A stretch of DNA of 64,000 nucleotides from Aggregicoccus sp. 17bor-14 (GTDB taxonomy: Bacteria; Myxococcota; Myxococcia; Myxococcales; Myxococcaceae): positions 97,554-161,553 of the forward strand of contig NZ_VJZZ01000015.1 of NCBI RefSeq assembly GCF_009659535.1, in the 5' to 3' direction. Each line of letters begins with the position of its first letter. The stretch's first letter is position 1. The position numbers and the translations under genes are program-made. Below, piece after piece: positions 21,136 to 30,896 of this stretch. The notes beneath the pieces were generated by a model. That model was not told the DNA's origin. It searched no databases and worked only from the letters and a program-made list of their open reading frames with translations.

Positions 21136-21614
21136 CGGTCCGCATCCGCATCAACGGCGTCGAGCGCGAGCTGGACGTAGACCCCGAGATGCCGCTGCTC
21201 TGGGCGCTGCGCGACGTGCTCGCGCTCACCGGCACCAAGTACGGCTGCGGCCAGGCGCTGTGCGGCGCGTGCACGGTGCACCTGGACGGCCAGGTGGTGC
21301 GCTCCTGCGTGACGCCGGTGGGCCGCGCCGCGGGCAAGGCGGTGACGACCATCGAGGGGCTCTCGCCGGACGGCAACCACCCCCTGCAGAAGGCCTGGGT
21401 GAACCTGGGCGTGCCCCAGTGCGGCTTCTGCCAGGCAGGGCAGATCATGACGGCTGCGGCGCTGCTCTCGCGCATCCCCAAGCCCACGGACGCACAGATC
21501 GAACAGTCGCTCGCCGGGAACCTCTGCCGCTGCGGCACCTACGGCCGCATCCGCGCTGCCATCAAGCAGGCGGCGGGCCTCGAGGGCGACGCGGGCGAGG
21601 AGAAGTCCCGGTGA
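21132..21614 (+). CDS. [2Fe-2S] small subunit of a molybdenum hydroxylase (isoquinoline 1-oxidoreductase type)
   Basis: 160 residues. It holds two [2Fe-2S] clusters: a plant-ferredoxin-type cluster on Cys39, Cys44, Cys47 and Cys59, and the xanthine-oxidase-type cluster on Cys97, Cys100, Cys132 and Cys134. The length and spacing are those of IorA/CoxS small subunits, which pass electrons from the molybdenum centre. It starts with GTG overlapping the cytochrome stop and ends in an overlap with the large-subunit GTG. Confidence 0.92.
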   Translation: MTVRIRINGVERELDVDPEMPLLWALRDVLALTGTKYGCGQALCGACTVHLDGQVVRSCVTPVGRAAGKAVTTIEGLSPDGNHPLQKAWVNLGVPQCGFCQAGQIMTAAALLSRIPKPTDAQIEQSLAGNLCRCGTYGRIRAAIKQAAGLEGDAGEEKSR

Positions 21615-23905
21615 GCGCGCGCGCAGGCCTCATCGCCCGCCGCACCTTCCTCGCCGGCCTCGGCCTCTCCGCCGCGGGGCTCTCGCTGGGCTTCTACCGG
21701 CAGCAGCCCCCGACGAACGAGCCCGCGGGCGGCGGGGACGAGAAGACCGCCACGAGCGCGCCCGAACAGGAGGCGAAGAGCGAGGGGCTCAACCCCAACG
21801 TGTTCGTACACGTGGCGCCGGACGGGCAGGTGACCATCGTGTGCCACCGCTCGGAGATGGGGCAGGGCATCCGCAGCTCGCTGCCGGTGCTGATCGCCGA
21901 CGAGCTGGGCGCGGACATGGCGCACGTGCGCATCCGGCAGGCCGAGGGAGACAAGGCCTACGGCGACCAGAACACCGACGGCTCCAACAGCGTGCGCGGG
22001 CTCTACGAGGACATGCTCCGCGCCGGGGCCACCGCGCGCCAGATGCTGGTGGCCGAGGCGGCCGAGCGCTGGGGCGTGCGCCCCGAGAGCTGCGAGGCCC
22101 GCGACGGCGCCGTGGTGCACGCGGCGAGCAGGCGCAGCCTCGCCTTCGGCGCGCTCGCGGTCGCGGCCGGAAAGCGCCCGGTGCCCCCGCCCGAGGAGGT
22201 GCGCCTCCGCCCGCGCTCCCAGCTGCGAAACGTGGGCGGGCCGCTGCCGCTGGTAGATGGCCCCGCCTACGTGACGGGCAAGGCCGTGTACGGCGCGGAC
22301 GTGCGGCTGCCCGGAATGCTCACCGCCGTCATCGCGCGCCCGCCCGTGGTGGGCTCGCGCCTGAACCGCTTCGACGCGCGGCGCGCGCTCGCCGTGCCGG
22401 GCGTGCGCAAGGTGCTCGCGCTCCCGGACCCGAAGCCGCCGTACGCCTTCCAGCCCTGGGGCGGCGTCGCGGTGCTCGCGGACAACACCTGGGCAGCGAT
22501 GCGGGGGCGCGCGGCGCTGGGCATCGACTGGAGCAGCAGCGACAACGACACCTTCGACTCGGAGGCCTTCCGCAAGACGCTCTCCGAGTCGGTGGGCAAG
22601 AGCGGCAAGGTGCTGCGCAAGGTGGGGGACGCGGACGCGGCGCTCGCGCGCGCGGCGCGCGTGGTGGAGGCCGAGTACCACGTGCCGCACCTCGCCCACA
22701 CGTCCATGGAGCCGCCCGCGGCCGTGGCGAAGGTGGAGGGCGGGCGCTGCGAGGTGTGGGCCTGTACCCAGAACCCGCAGGAGGCGCGCAGCGAGGCCGC
22801 GCGCGTGGCGGGCATCCCCGAGGAGCAGGTGCGCGTGAACGTCACCTTCCTGGGGGGCGGCTTCGGTCGCAAGTCCAAGGCGGACTTCGTCGCCGAGGCC
22901 GTGTTCCTCGCGAAGGAGGCAGGCGTCCCGGTGCGCGTGCAGTGGACGCGCGAGGACGACGTGCAGCACGACTACTACAACACGGTGAGCACCCAGCGCC
23001 TCAGCGCGGGGCTCGATGCGCAGAACAAGGTGGTGGCCTGGCGCCACCGCACGGCCTTCCCGCCCATCGGCACCACCTTCGGTGGGCCGGGGCAGCCGAG
23101 CGCGGGAGACCTGCAGCAGGGCGTGCTCGACCTCGCGCTCGCGGTGCCCAACGTGAGCGCCGAGGGGTGCGCCGCGGAGCCGCACACGCGCATCGGCTGG
23201 CTGCGCTCCGTGTACAACATCTTCCAGGCCTTCTCGATCGGCTCCTTCGTGGACGAGCTCGCCCACGCCCGCGGGGCAGACCCGCGCGCCCAGTGGCTCG
23301 AGCTGCTCGGGCCGCCGCGCAAGGCGTCGCTCGCGGAGCTCGGCATCCCGAAGCTGCCCAACTACGGCCTGCCGCTCGAGCAGCACCCGGTGGACGTGGG
23401 GCGGCTGCGCCACGTCATCGAGCGCGTCACGGAGCTCTCGCGCTGGGATGCGCGCAAGGCCGAGGGCCGCAGTCTGGGGCTCGCTGCCCACCGCAGCTTC
23501 GTGAGCTACGTGGCGGCGGTCGTCTCCGTGGTGCGTGGGCCCGACGAGCGGCTGCACGTGGATGAAGTATGGGTGGTGGCGGACGCGGGCACCGTGCTCA
23601 ACCCGGACCGCGTGCGCGCGCAGATGGAGGGCTCGGTCATCTTCGGGATGAGCCTCGCGCTCTTCGGCGGCATCACCCTGATGAAGGGCGCGGTGCAGCA
23701 GTCGAACTTCCGCGACTACCGGCTCGTGCGCATCGGCGAGGCGCCGCGCAAGACGCACGTGGAGCTGGTGCGCAGCGAGCTGCCGCCGGGCGGGGTGGGG
23801 GAGCCGGGCGTGCCGCCCATCGCCCCTGCGCTCGCCAATGCGCTCTTCGCGCTCACCGGGACGCGCGTGCGCGAGCTGCCCCTCATGCAGAAGCTGAAGG
23901 TGTGA
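21611..23905 (+). CDS. molybdopterin-binding large subunit, isoquinoline 1-oxidoreductase (IorB) family
   Basis: 764 residues. The N-terminus carries a twin-arginine-like motif (ARRTFLAG, residues 9-16), so the complex may be exported folded. The body has the molybdopterin-binding blocks of the xanthine-oxidase superfamily ([22 protein letters not shown]) and the catalytic Glu731 in GVGEPGVPP. It hydroxylates an aromatic N-heterocycle or aldehyde in relatives; the substrate here is unknown. A membrane cytochrome, rather than an FAD subunit, is encoded with it, as in IorAB systems. GTGA overlaps connect it to both neighbours. Confidence 0.9.
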   Translation: MSARAGLIARRTFLAGLGLSAAGLSLGFYRQQPPTNEPAGGGDEKTATSAPEQEAKSEGLNPNVFVHVAPDGQVTIVCHRSEMGQGIRSSLPVLIADELGADMAHVRIRQAEGDKAYGDQNTDGSNSVRGLYEDMLRAGATARQMLVAEAAERWGVRPESCEARDGAVVHAASRRSLAFGALAVAAGKRPVPPPEEVRLRPRSQLRNVGGPLPLVDGPAYVTGKAVYGADVRLPGMLTAVIARPPVVGSRLNRFDARRALAVPGVRKVLALPDPKPPYAFQPWGGVAVLADNTWAAMRGRAALGIDWSSSDNDTFDSEAFRKTLSESVGKSGKVLRKVGDADAALARAARVVEAEYHVPHLAHTSMEPPAAVAKVEGGRCEVWACTQNPQEARSEAARVAGIPEEQVRVNVTFLGGGFGRKSKADFVAEAVFLAKEAGVPVRVQWTREDDVQHDYYNTVSTQRLSAGLDAQNKVVAWRHRTAFPPIGTTFGGPGQPSAGDLQQGVLDLALAVPNVSAEGCAAEPHTRIGWLRSVYNIFQAFSIGSFVDELAHARGADPRAQWLELLGPPRKASLAELGIPKLPNYGLPLEQHPVDVGRLRHVIERVTELSRWDARKAEGRSLGLAAHRSFVSYVAAVVSVVRGPDERLHVDEVWVVADAGTVLNPDRVRAQMEGSVIFGMSLALFGGITLMKGAVQQSNFRDYRLVRIGEAPRKTHVELVRSELPPGGVGEPGVPPIAPALANALFALTGTRVRELPLMQKLKV

Positions 23906-24531
23906 GCGGGGTGCCGGCGGCGGCGGCGCTGGTGCTCGCCGCAGGCGCGGGACGGCGCATGGGCGGGCCCAAGGCGGTCCTGTGCGTGGAGGGGCTGCCC
24001 CTCGTGGCGCAGCACGTGGCGCGGCTCGCCGAGGTGGGGTGCTCTCCGGTGGTCGTCGTGGTGCCGCCGCAGGTACACGGGCAGGTCGCGCAGGTGCTGG
24101 CGTCGTGGCCGTACGTGAGGCTCGTCGCGGCGGAGACGGCGTCGCAGGCGCACACGCTCGCCGTGGCTGCGCGGGAGTTGGGACCCGAGCCCGCGTGTGA
24201 GCGCGTCGTCGTCACGCCTGTGGACCTGGTGCCCGCACGGGTCGAGACGCTGCTAGCGCTGCTCGGAGCGGTGATGGGTGAGGTTCTATGCGCGAGCCCG
24301 ACCTACCGAGGGCAGGGCGGGCATCCCGTGGTGCTTCGCGCAGCGTTGCTCGAGGCGTACCTCGGGGCGGGGGAGCCTCCGCCCTTGCGCGACGTGCTCG
24401 AGGCGGCGGAGCAGGGGCGCGTGCGGCTGGAGGTGGAGGACCCTGCGGTCGCTCGTGACTTCGACACCGCGGAGGAGCTGCTGCGGGCGACGGGGAGGGG
24501 GCCCACGTTCTGGGCGCGCCGGGTGCGCTGA
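23902..24531 (+). CDS. MocA/MobA-like molybdenum cofactor nucleotidyltransferase
   Basis: 209 residues. The nucleotide-binding start VLAAGAGRRMGGPKA (from about residue 11) is the signature of the MobA/MocA/CoxI group; the middle holds VVTPVDLVPARV, the metal-binding Asp region. Such enzymes add CMP to molybdopterin for IorAB/XdhB-type hydroxylases, which fits its place as the last gene of the operon. The GTG start at 23902 overlaps the large-subunit stop; GTG 23911 is also in frame. It is followed by an inverted-orientation 36-base repeat and then convergent xdhC. Confidence 0.83.
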   Translation: MSGVPAAAALVLAAGAGRRMGGPKAVLCVEGLPLVAQHVARLAEVGCSPVVVVVPPQVHGQVAQVLASWPYVRLVAAETASQAHTLAVAARELGPEPACERVVVTPVDLVPARVETLLALLGAVMGEVLCASPTYRGQGGHPVVLRAALLEAYLGAGEPPPLRDVLEAAEQGRVRLEVEDPAVARDFDTAEELLRATGRGPTFWARRVR

Positions 24532-24544
24532 GGCGCGGCGGCCG

Positions 24545-24580
24545 TCCCTCACCCCGACCCGCTCCCAGGGGAAGAGGGGA
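24545..24580 (-). repeat. 36-base dispersed hairpin repeat, copy 1 (minus orientation)
   Basis: Read on the minus strand this matches the copy at 61374-61409 at 33 of 36 positions. It carries a CCC...GGG stem followed by GGTCGGGGTGAGGG. It fills the gap between two convergent genes (mocA-like and xdhC), so it may act as a two-way transcription end. I believe similar elements are widespread in GC-rich bacteria. Confidence 0.75.
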
Positions 24581-24583
24581 CCT

Positions 24584-25393
24584 TCACGCGGTCTCTCTGT
24601 GGACGACGGAGGGCGGGGTGGCCTCGGCGCCCCGGGCGTAGTGCACCTGGAGCAGCTGCGCGGCGATGCTGATCGCCACCTCCTGCGGCGCCTTGCCGCC
24701 CGTGTCGACTCCCACCGGGCAGTGCACGCGCTCGAGCGCCTCGGGGGCCATGCCACGCAGCGTGAGCCGCTGGCGGAAGCGGGCCCACTTGCTGCGGCTG
24801 CCGATGAGCCCGATGAAGCGCGTGGGGCGCCCGAGCACGTGGGCGATGATCTCCTGGTCCAGGTCATGCCGGTGCGTCATCACCAGCACGTAGCGCGAGT
24901 GCTCGCTCCAACGCGCGCCGTCACAGAACTCGTCCCACGCGACATGGTGCCGGCGCACCGGGGCGGGCAGCGACGGCGCTTCCACCCACTCCGCGCGCTC
25001 GTCCACCAGGTCCACAGAGAAGGGCGTCCCCTGCAGCACCTGGCACAGCGCCTGCGCCACGTGGCCCGCCCCGAAGAGCGCGAGGCGCGGGCCCACGTTC
25101 ATCGGCTCCACGAACACGTCCATCACCCCTCCACAGCACTGGGCCAGCTTCGTGCCGAGCGGATAGCGGTGCAGGCGCGCCTCCCCGCTGCGCAAGGTGG
25201 CGCGCGCGTCCTCGAGCACGCACTGCTCCAGGTGGCCTCCACCGATGGTCCCGAAGAAGCGGCCGTCCTCCAGCACCAGCATGCGGGCCCCGCGCTCGCG
25301 CGGCGTGGAGCCCTTGCAGTCCACCACCGTGGCCACCGCCACCGGGAGCCCCGCTCCGGTCAGCTCGGTGAGCTTCGTCAGCCAGTCCCACAT
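24584..25393 (-). CDS. xdhC: XdhC/CoxI-family accessory protein for molybdenum hydroxylase maturation
   Basis: 269 residues. The N-terminal XdhC domain (VVDCKGSTPRERGARMLV, IGGGHLEQCVLEDAR) binds and inserts, or helps sulfurate, the molybdenum cofactor. The C-terminal Rossmann domain shows LFGAGHVAQAL and GLIGSRSKWARF. It is the expected partner of the IorAB-type enzyme, though encoded on the opposite strand and pointing at its operon. The ATG at 25393 gives a normal family length. The 36-base repeat follows the stop. Confidence 0.9.
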   Translation of the reverse strand: MWDWLTKLTELTGAGLPVAVATVVDCKGSTPRERGARMLVLEDGRFFGTIGGGHLEQCVLEDARATLRSGEARLHRYPLGTKLAQCCGGVMDVFVEPMNVGPRLALFGAGHVAQALCQVLQGTPFSVDLVDERAEWVEAPSLPAPVRRHHVAWDEFCDGARWSEHSRYVLVMTHRHDLDQEIIAHVLGRPTRFIGLIGSRSKWARFRQRLTLRGMAPEALERVHCPVGVDTGGKAPQEVAISIAAQLLQVHYARGAEATPPSVVHRETA

Positions 25394-25468
25394 GCGTCCG
25401 AGCTTGCCCCAGCGCCTCCCAGGCCGACAGCCGCAGCCCCTGCGGAGTGTGGCACTGTCAGCAGCGCC

Positions 25469-27052
25469 GTGAGCGCCGTCCCCCTCCTCGAGCTCCTGAC
25501 GCCTTTCGAACCGCAGCCCGCGCGCAGCGAGCTCCCCGTTCGCTTCGAGAACCCCTTCCGTCCGGGCCCGCCCGCACCGCTGGTGCGCAGGGCCGCAGAG
25601 ACGCTGCAGGAGCGCCTGCGGCAGGGCGCAGTTCCGGTGGACCTCGGCGAGCTGCAGAAGCCCGGGGGCGGCAAGATGTTCGGCGTACTCGTCGTGGCGA
25701 CGCCCGACGGGCAGGTGGGCTCCCTCAGCGCCTTCTCCGGAATGCTCGCGGGCCGCTGGCAGGTGGAGGGCTTCGTGCCGCCCGTCTTCGAGGGGGCCGC
25801 TCGCGACGCCTTCTGGCCCGCGGCCGAGGCGGAGCTGGATGCGCTCGGCGAGCGCCATGCCGTGCTCTCCCGGGACGCCACGGCGATGCGCGAGCGGCTC
25901 GAAGCACTCACGCGCGCGCAAAAGGCAGAGGCCCGGGCGCTGCGAGACGGCCATGTCGAAGCGCGCAGGCACCTGCGGGGCCCGGAGGCGCGGACGGCGC
26001 GCGCATACGAGGCCGAGGAGGGGGCGCGCCTCGAGGTGGCCCACGCAGCGCAGCGTGCTCCCGTGGAGGCTCCCCTGCAGGCGCTCGACGCCGAGCGCCG
26101 GGCCCTCGAGCACCTGCGCGCCGAGCGCTCCCGGACCCTGTGGCGCCAGCTCGCGGACACCTACCTTCTGTCCAACGCGCGCAGCGAGACGCGCCGCCTC
26201 GGAAGCCTCTTCGCCCCCGAGCCGCCTCCCGGCGGCGCGGGCGACTGCGCGGCCCCGAAGCTCCTCGCCTTCGCCTACCGCCACGGGCTGCGTCCCCTCG
26301 GGCTCGCCGAGTTCTGGTGGGGCGCGGACGCGGCGGGTGCAGAGCGCCGGCAGGGCGACTACTCCCCGGCGTGCGAGGCCAAGTGCGGCCGCGTGCTGCC
26401 CTTCATGCTGGAGGGGCTCCACGTGACGCCCGGCCCCGCGGCGCGGGAGCGGCCTCCAGAGCAGCTCGCCGTGCTCTACGAGGACGCGGCGCTGCTGGTG
26501 CTCGACAAGCCGCGGGGCCTCGCGTCCGAGCCGCCACGCCATGCCCCCACCCGCGACTCGGTGCTGGTGCGGCTGCGGAAGGACCGCTCCCCGGGGGACG
26601 CCCTGCAGGTGGTGCAGGCGATGGATGCGGAGAGCTCGGGCCTGCTCCTCGTCGCGAAGGACGAGGCGGCCCACCTCGCCCTGCGGCGTCAGCTCGCACG
26701 GCGCGAGGCGCAGCTGCAGTGGGAGGCGTGGCTGGAGGGGACGCTGGAAGGGGACTCGGGGACCGTGGCGCTGCCCCTCGGGGCGGCCCCGAAGGCGAAG
26801 GGCCGTCCCGCGCTCACCGAGTGGCATGTTGCCGAGCGGACGGATGGCCGCACGCGGGTGCTCTTCACTGCGCGCAGCACGCACCCACACCAGCTGCGCG
26901 TGCACGCCGCCCAGGGGCTCGGGGCCCCCGTCGTGGGAGACCGCCTCTACGGGCGGGGCGGAGAGCGCCTGCTGCTCCACGCCCGAATGCTGCACTGCGT
27001 CCACCCACACACGGGCGAGCCGCTGCGCTTCGAGTGCCCACCACCGTTCTGA
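25469..27052 (+). CDS. long RluA-family RNA pseudouridine synthase with altered catalytic motif
   Basis: 527 residues, much longer than RluA or RluD. The first 250 residues include a coiled-coil-like Ala/Arg/Glu-rich stretch; GDCAAPKLL (Asp259) and LAEFWWG with Cys-containing YSPACEAKCG follow, a layout seen in the large Vibrio/Shewanella-type RluA relatives. The pseudouridine synthase domain is C-terminal. The usual HRLDxxTSG loop reads QAMDAESSGLLL, with catalytic Asp386 kept but the preceding His-Arg-Leu lost. RNA target unknown. The start is the GTG at 25469; the ATG nearest upstream is out of frame with similarity. Confidence 0.82.
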   Translation: MSAVPLLELLTPFEPQPARSELPVRFENPFRPGPPAPLVRRAAETLQERLRQGAVPVDLGELQKPGGGKMFGVLVVATPDGQVGSLSAFSGMLAGRWQVEGFVPPVFEGAARDAFWPAAEAELDALGERHAVLSRDATAMRERLEALTRAQKAEARALRDGHVEARRHLRGPEARTARAYEAEEGARLEVAHAAQRAPVEAPLQALDAERRALEHLRAERSRTLWRQLADTYLLSNARSETRRLGSLFAPEPPPGGAGDCAAPKLLAFAYRHGLRPLGLAEFWWGADAAGAERRQGDYSPACEAKCGRVLPFMLEGLHVTPGPAARERPPEQLAVLYEDAALLVLDKPRGLASEPPRHAPTRDSVLVRLRKDRSPGDALQVVQAMDAESSGLLLVAKDEAAHLALRRQLARREAQLQWEAWLEGTLEGDSGTVALPLGAAPKAKGRPALTEWHVAERTDGRTRVLFTARSTHPHQLRVHAAQGLGAPVVGDRLYGRGGERLLLHARMLHCVHPHTGEPLRFECPPPF

Positions 27053-27061
27053 AGCTTTGGT

Positions 27062-28306
27062 ATGAGCAGCCCCATGAGCATCACGCTGGCGGACATCCAG
27101 GACGCGCGTCGCACGCTGCACGGCATCGTCATCACCACCCCGGTGCTCCCGGACGAGCGCATCTCGCAGGAGCTGGGTGCGCACATCTTCCTCAAGGCCG
27201 AGTGCACCCAGCGCGCGGGCTCGTTCAAGATCCGCGGCGCCTACAACAAGATGAAGCACCTGACGGCGGAGGAGCGCGCCCGCGGCGTCATCGCCCACTC
27301 GGCGGGCAACCACGCGCAGGGCGTGGCGCTCGCGGCGAAGCTGCTGGGCATCCCCGCCACCATCGTGATGCCCGAGCGCGCGCCCCTCACGAAGGTGACG
27401 GCCACGCGCCGCTACGGCGCGGAGGTCATCCTGCACGGGGCCACCTTCGACGACGCCGGCGTGCGCGCGCGCCAGCTTCAGGAGGAGCGCGGGCTCACCT
27501 ACGTGCACGCCTTCAACGATCCGCGCACCATCGCGGGGCAGGGCACGATCGGCATGGAGCTGGTGGATGCGCTGCCGGAGATGAACGTGCTGGTGGTGCC
27601 CATCGGCGGCGGCGGGCTCATCGGCGGCATCGCCACGGCGGTGAAGGCGCTCATGCCCTCGGTGCGCATCGTGGGCGTGCAGGCGGCCGGCTGCAGCCCG
27701 GTGCAGGCCTCGCTCAGCGCAGGGGAGCCGGTGACCTTCCACAAGGCGCGCACCATCGCGGACGGCATCGCGGTGAAGCGCCCCGGCGACCTCACGCTGC
27801 CCATCATCCAGAAGCTGGTGGACGACGTGGTGACGGTGGACGAGGAAGAGATCGCCCGCGGCATCGCGCACGTGGTGCAGAACGCCCACATGGTAGTGGA
27901 GGGCGCGGGGGCGGCGGGCGTCGCGGCGCTGCTGGCAGGGAAGGTGACGGTGCGCCCCGGCGACACGGTGTGCGCCGTGATGGGCGGCGGCAACATCGAC
28001 GGCAACCTGCTCGCGCGCGTCATCGAGCAGGTGATGGTGAAGCAGGGCCGCTACCTGCTCTTGCGCACCTCGGTGGACGATCGCCCCGGAAACCTGGCCC
28101 CGCTCATCGAGCGCTGCGCGCGCGCGGGCGCGAACGTGATCGACATCTTCCACCGCCGCGCCATGTGGCTCGCACCGGTGGACCGCGTGGGCATCGAGCT
28201 GGTGCTCGAGGTGCGCGACGAGGAGCACGGCCGCGAGGTGATGAAGAACCTCGCGGAGGCCGGCTACCACATGGAGCGCGAGGGCCGCGAGCAGTGGCCC
28301 GAGTGA
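27062..28306 (+). CDS. ilvA: threonine ammonia-lyase (biosynthetic type with one ACT-like tail)
   Basis: 414 residues. PLP enzyme converting threonine to 2-oxobutyrate, the first step to isoleucine. PLP lysine is Lys56 in AGSFKIRGA; the phosphate loop is SAGNHAQG, with IGGGGLIGGI and VMGGGNIDGN also present. The last 80 residues form an ACT-like regulatory domain (LLLRTSVDDRPGNLAPLIERC ... VDRVGIELVLEVRD), as in IlvA forms of about 400 residues. ATG 27062 is used; ATG 27074 is equally possible. It ends four bases from the convergent proA. Confidence 0.92.
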   Translation: MSSPMSITLADIQDARRTLHGIVITTPVLPDERISQELGAHIFLKAECTQRAGSFKIRGAYNKMKHLTAEERARGVIAHSAGNHAQGVALAAKLLGIPATIVMPERAPLTKVTATRRYGAEVILHGATFDDAGVRARQLQEERGLTYVHAFNDPRTIAGQGTIGMELVDALPEMNVLVVPIGGGGLIGGIATAVKALMPSVRIVGVQAAGCSPVQASLSAGEPVTFHKARTIADGIAVKRPGDLTLPIIQKLVDDVVTVDEEEIARGIAHVVQNAHMVVEGAGAAGVAALLAGKVTVRPGDTVCAVMGGGNIDGNLLARVIEQVMVKQGRYLLLRTSVDDRPGNLAPLIERCARAGANVIDIFHRRAMWLAPVDRVGIELVLEVRDEEHGREVMKNLAEAGYHMEREGREQWPE

Positions 28307-28310
28307 GCTG

Positions 28311-29642
28311 CTAGGGCAGGTCGCGGTGGGTGAAGCGGCGCCCGGTGGGGCCGTAGTCGCTCGCCACCTGTCCCTCTCCGCGCAGGAGCCAGCGATAGGT
28401 GAGCAGCCCCTCCACGCCGACGGGCCCGCGCGCGTGCAGCTTCTCCGTGCTGATGCCGACCTCCGCGCCCAGCCCGTAGCGGAAGCCGTCCGCGAAGCGG
28501 GTGCTCGCGTTGTGGAACACGCTGCCGGCGTCGACCTCGGCGAGGAAGCGGGCGGCCGCCCGAGCGTCCTGCGTGACGATGGCCTCCGTGTGCCGCGAGC
28601 CGTGCTGCGCGATGTGCGCGAGCGCCTCGTCCAGCCCGCTCACGCAGCGCAGCGAGAGCACCAGGGCGCTGTACTCGGTGTCCCAGTCCGCGTCCGTCGC
28701 CTCCTTCAGGGCAGGGTGACGCGCGCGGGTGGCCGCATCCGCGCGCAGCTCCACGCCGGCCGCGGCGAGCACCTGCACGCAGGCCGCGAGCGCGCCTTCT
28801 GCTCCGGGTTCCCAGAGCAGCGTCTCGATGCTGTTGCAGGCCGCCGGGTAGCTGCACTTCGCGTCCAGGGCGAGGCGCGCGGCCATCCCGGGCTCGGCGC
28901 CCGCGTGCAGGTACAGGTGGCACAGCCCGTCCGCGTGGGCGAGCACCGGCATCCGGGCGAGCGCGCGCACGTGCCGCACGAACTCGCTGCCGCCGCGCGC
29001 CACCACCAGGTCTACGCCGCGCTCGAGCGCGAGCAGCGCATCCACCGCGGCCCGGTCCTCGAGCAGCACCACCGCCTCGCGCGGGACGCCGTGGGCTTCG
29101 AGCACCTCGTGCACGCAGGCGGTGAGGGCGCGGTTGGTCTCCAGTGCCTCCTTGCCCCCCTTGAGCAGCACCGCGTTGGCGCTGCGCAGGGCGAGGCTCA
29201 CGATCTGCACGAGCGCGTCCGGCCGCGACTCGAACACCACCCCCAGCACCCCGAGCGGGCAGCTCACCCGCTGCAGCACGAGCCCCGTGTCCAGCTCGCG
29301 GTGCACCTGCACGCGGCCGACGAGGTCCTCCTGCGCCGCGAGCTGCCGCAGCCCCTCGCAGAGGCCCTGCAGCTTCGCGCCGTCCAGCACCAGCCGCTTC
29401 ACCAGCGCAGGAGCGAGCGTGCCGCGCGCCTCGGCCTCGCGCGCGCGGGCGACGTCGCGCGCGTTGGCCTCGAGGATGGAGGCGCGGGCCTCGGGCCGCT
29501 CCAGCACCTGCGCGAGCGCCGAGAGCAGGGCGGCGCGCTCCTCGCCCGTGCGGGCGATCAGCTGCTGCCCCGCGGCACGGGCCGCGTGCGCCGTGCGCTC
29601 CAGCTCTCCCTTCAGGTCCACCTTGGCCTCCGTGCCGCTCAT
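28311..29642 (-). CDS. proA: gamma-glutamyl phosphate reductase
   Basis: 443 residues, second step of proline synthesis, reducing glutamyl phosphate with NADPH. Catalytic Cys269 lies in YPAACNSIETLL. The aldehyde-dehydrogenase-type blocks CPLGVLGVVFESRPDAL, NAVLLKGGKEA and the C-terminal GLGAEVGISTEKLHARGPVG are typical. Its ATG overlaps the proB stop (ATGA), so the two are one operon with coupled translation. It is slightly longer than E. coli ProA. Confidence 0.95.
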   Translation of the reverse strand: MSGTEAKVDLKGELERTAHAARAAGQQLIARTGEERAALLSALAQVLERPEARASILEANARDVARAREAEARGTLAPALVKRLVLDGAKLQGLCEGLRQLAAQEDLVGRVQVHRELDTGLVLQRVSCPLGVLGVVFESRPDALVQIVSLALRSANAVLLKGGKEALETNRALTACVHEVLEAHGVPREAVVLLEDRAAVDALLALERGVDLVVARGGSEFVRHVRALARMPVLAHADGLCHLYLHAGAEPGMAARLALDAKCSYPAACNSIETLLWEPGAEGALAACVQVLAAAGVELRADAATRARHPALKEATDADWDTEYSALVLSLRCVSGLDEALAHIAQHGSRHTEAIVTQDARAAARFLAEVDAGSVFHNASTRFADGFRYGLGAEVGISTEKLHARGPVGVEGLLTYRWLLRGEGQVASDYGPTGRRFTHRDLP

Positions 29643-30811
29643 CCGAGCACCAGGTTGTCGCGGGTCACCAGCGCGTCGTAGCCGCGCCAGCCGAGCACGG
29701 AGGCGATGTCCTCGCTGTGCCGGCCCTGCAGCGCCCGACAGGCCGCTGCGGGGTAGTTCACCAGCCCGCGGCCGAGCACCCGGCCGCTGCCATCGCGCAC
29801 CTCCACCACGTCCCCCTTGGCGAAGTCTCCCTCCACCGCCGTCACGCCCACCGGCAGCAGCGAGGCCTTGCGCTCGAGCAGCGCGCGCACCGCGCCGTCG
29901 CTGATGACGAGGGCGCCCTGCTGGCGCCCGGAGACCGCGATGTGCCGCCAGCGCGCCCCGCGCCGCTGCGCTGCGACGAGCGTGCCCACGGCCTCGCCCG
30001 CGAGCGCGCGCTCGAGCACCCGCGGCGCCGCGCCGCTCGCGATGAGCACCGCCGTGCCCTCCGCCGAGGCGAGGCGCGCTGCCTCCAGCTTGCTGGACAT
30101 GCCGCCGGTGCCGCCCGCCGAGCCACCCCCCGCCATGGCGAGCGCGGTGTCGTCCACGCGCGAGAGCTCGCGCACCAGCTGCGCCGAGGGGTCGGTGGCA
30201 GGGTTCGCCGTGTAGAGGCCCTCCACGTCGGTGAGCAGCACGAGGAGGTCCGCGTCCAGGCTGCTCGCCACGCGCGCGGAGAGGCCGTCGTTGTCGCCAA
30301 ACGTCGTGACCACCTCCGCGCCCGCTGCGGCGCCCTCCTGGCTGCGCTGGTACTCCACCAGCTCGCGCACGCTCACGCTGTCGTTCTCGTTGAGCACGGG
30401 GATGACGCCCAGGCCCAGCAGGCGCATCAGCGTGGTGCGCAGGCACAGGGCGCGGTCGCGGTCCGCGAGGTCCCCTTGCGTGAGCAGCACCTGCGCCGCG
30501 ACCACGCCCAGCTGGGTGAAGGCCTGGGTGTAGACGGCCATCAGGTGCCCCTGGCCCACGGCAGCGCAGGCCTGGCGCAGCCCGAGCGAGCGCGGACGCT
30601 CGGTGAGCCCCAGCACCCGCCGCCCCATGCCCACCGCGCCGCTGGAGACGAGCACCACCTCGCGCCCCGCCTTGCGCAGCCGCGCGAGGCTCTCCACCAG
30701 CCCCATCAGCCGCCCCAGCGCGAGCTCCACACCGTCGTGGGTCACCACCTGCGTCCCCAGCTTCACCACGATGCGGTGCGCGTCCCTCAGCTGCTCGCGT
30801 GCTGTTAACAT
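29639..30811 (-). CDS. proB: glutamate 5-kinase with PUA domain
   Basis: 390 residues, first step of proline synthesis (glutamate phosphorylation). The amino-acid kinase domain shows IVVKLGTQVV, VSSGAVGMG, NENDSVSVREL and TDVEGLYTANP; the C-terminal 100 or so residues are the PUA domain. Proline feedback inhibition is known for the family, and the loop is of normal layout. It is transcribed away from proC, 85 bases between their starts, and leads proA. Confidence 0.95.
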   Translation of the reverse strand: MLTAREQLRDAHRIVVKLGTQVVTHDGVELALGRLMGLVESLARLRKAGREVVLVSSGAVGMGRRVLGLTERPRSLGLRQACAAVGQGHLMAVYTQAFTQLGVVAAQVLLTQGDLADRDRALCLRTTLMRLLGLGVIPVLNENDSVSVRELVEYQRSQEGAAAGAEVVTTFGDNDGLSARVASSLDADLLVLLTDVEGLYTANPATDPSAQLVRELSRVDDTALAMAGGGSAGGTGGMSSKLEAARLASAEGTAVLIASGAAPRVLERALAGEAVGTLVAAQRRGARWRHIAVSGRQQGALVISDGAVRALLERKASLLPVGVTAVEGDFAKGDVVEVRDGSGRVLGRGLVNYPAAACRALQGRHSEDIASVLGWRGYDALVTRDNLVLG

Positions 30812-30896
30812 GGCGCCTCTCTAGCACGCGGGCACAGGTGCCCCGAGTGGACGTCGGCACGAGCCTTCTGTCCTCGCTGAAGAGTTGGAGGGGGAC

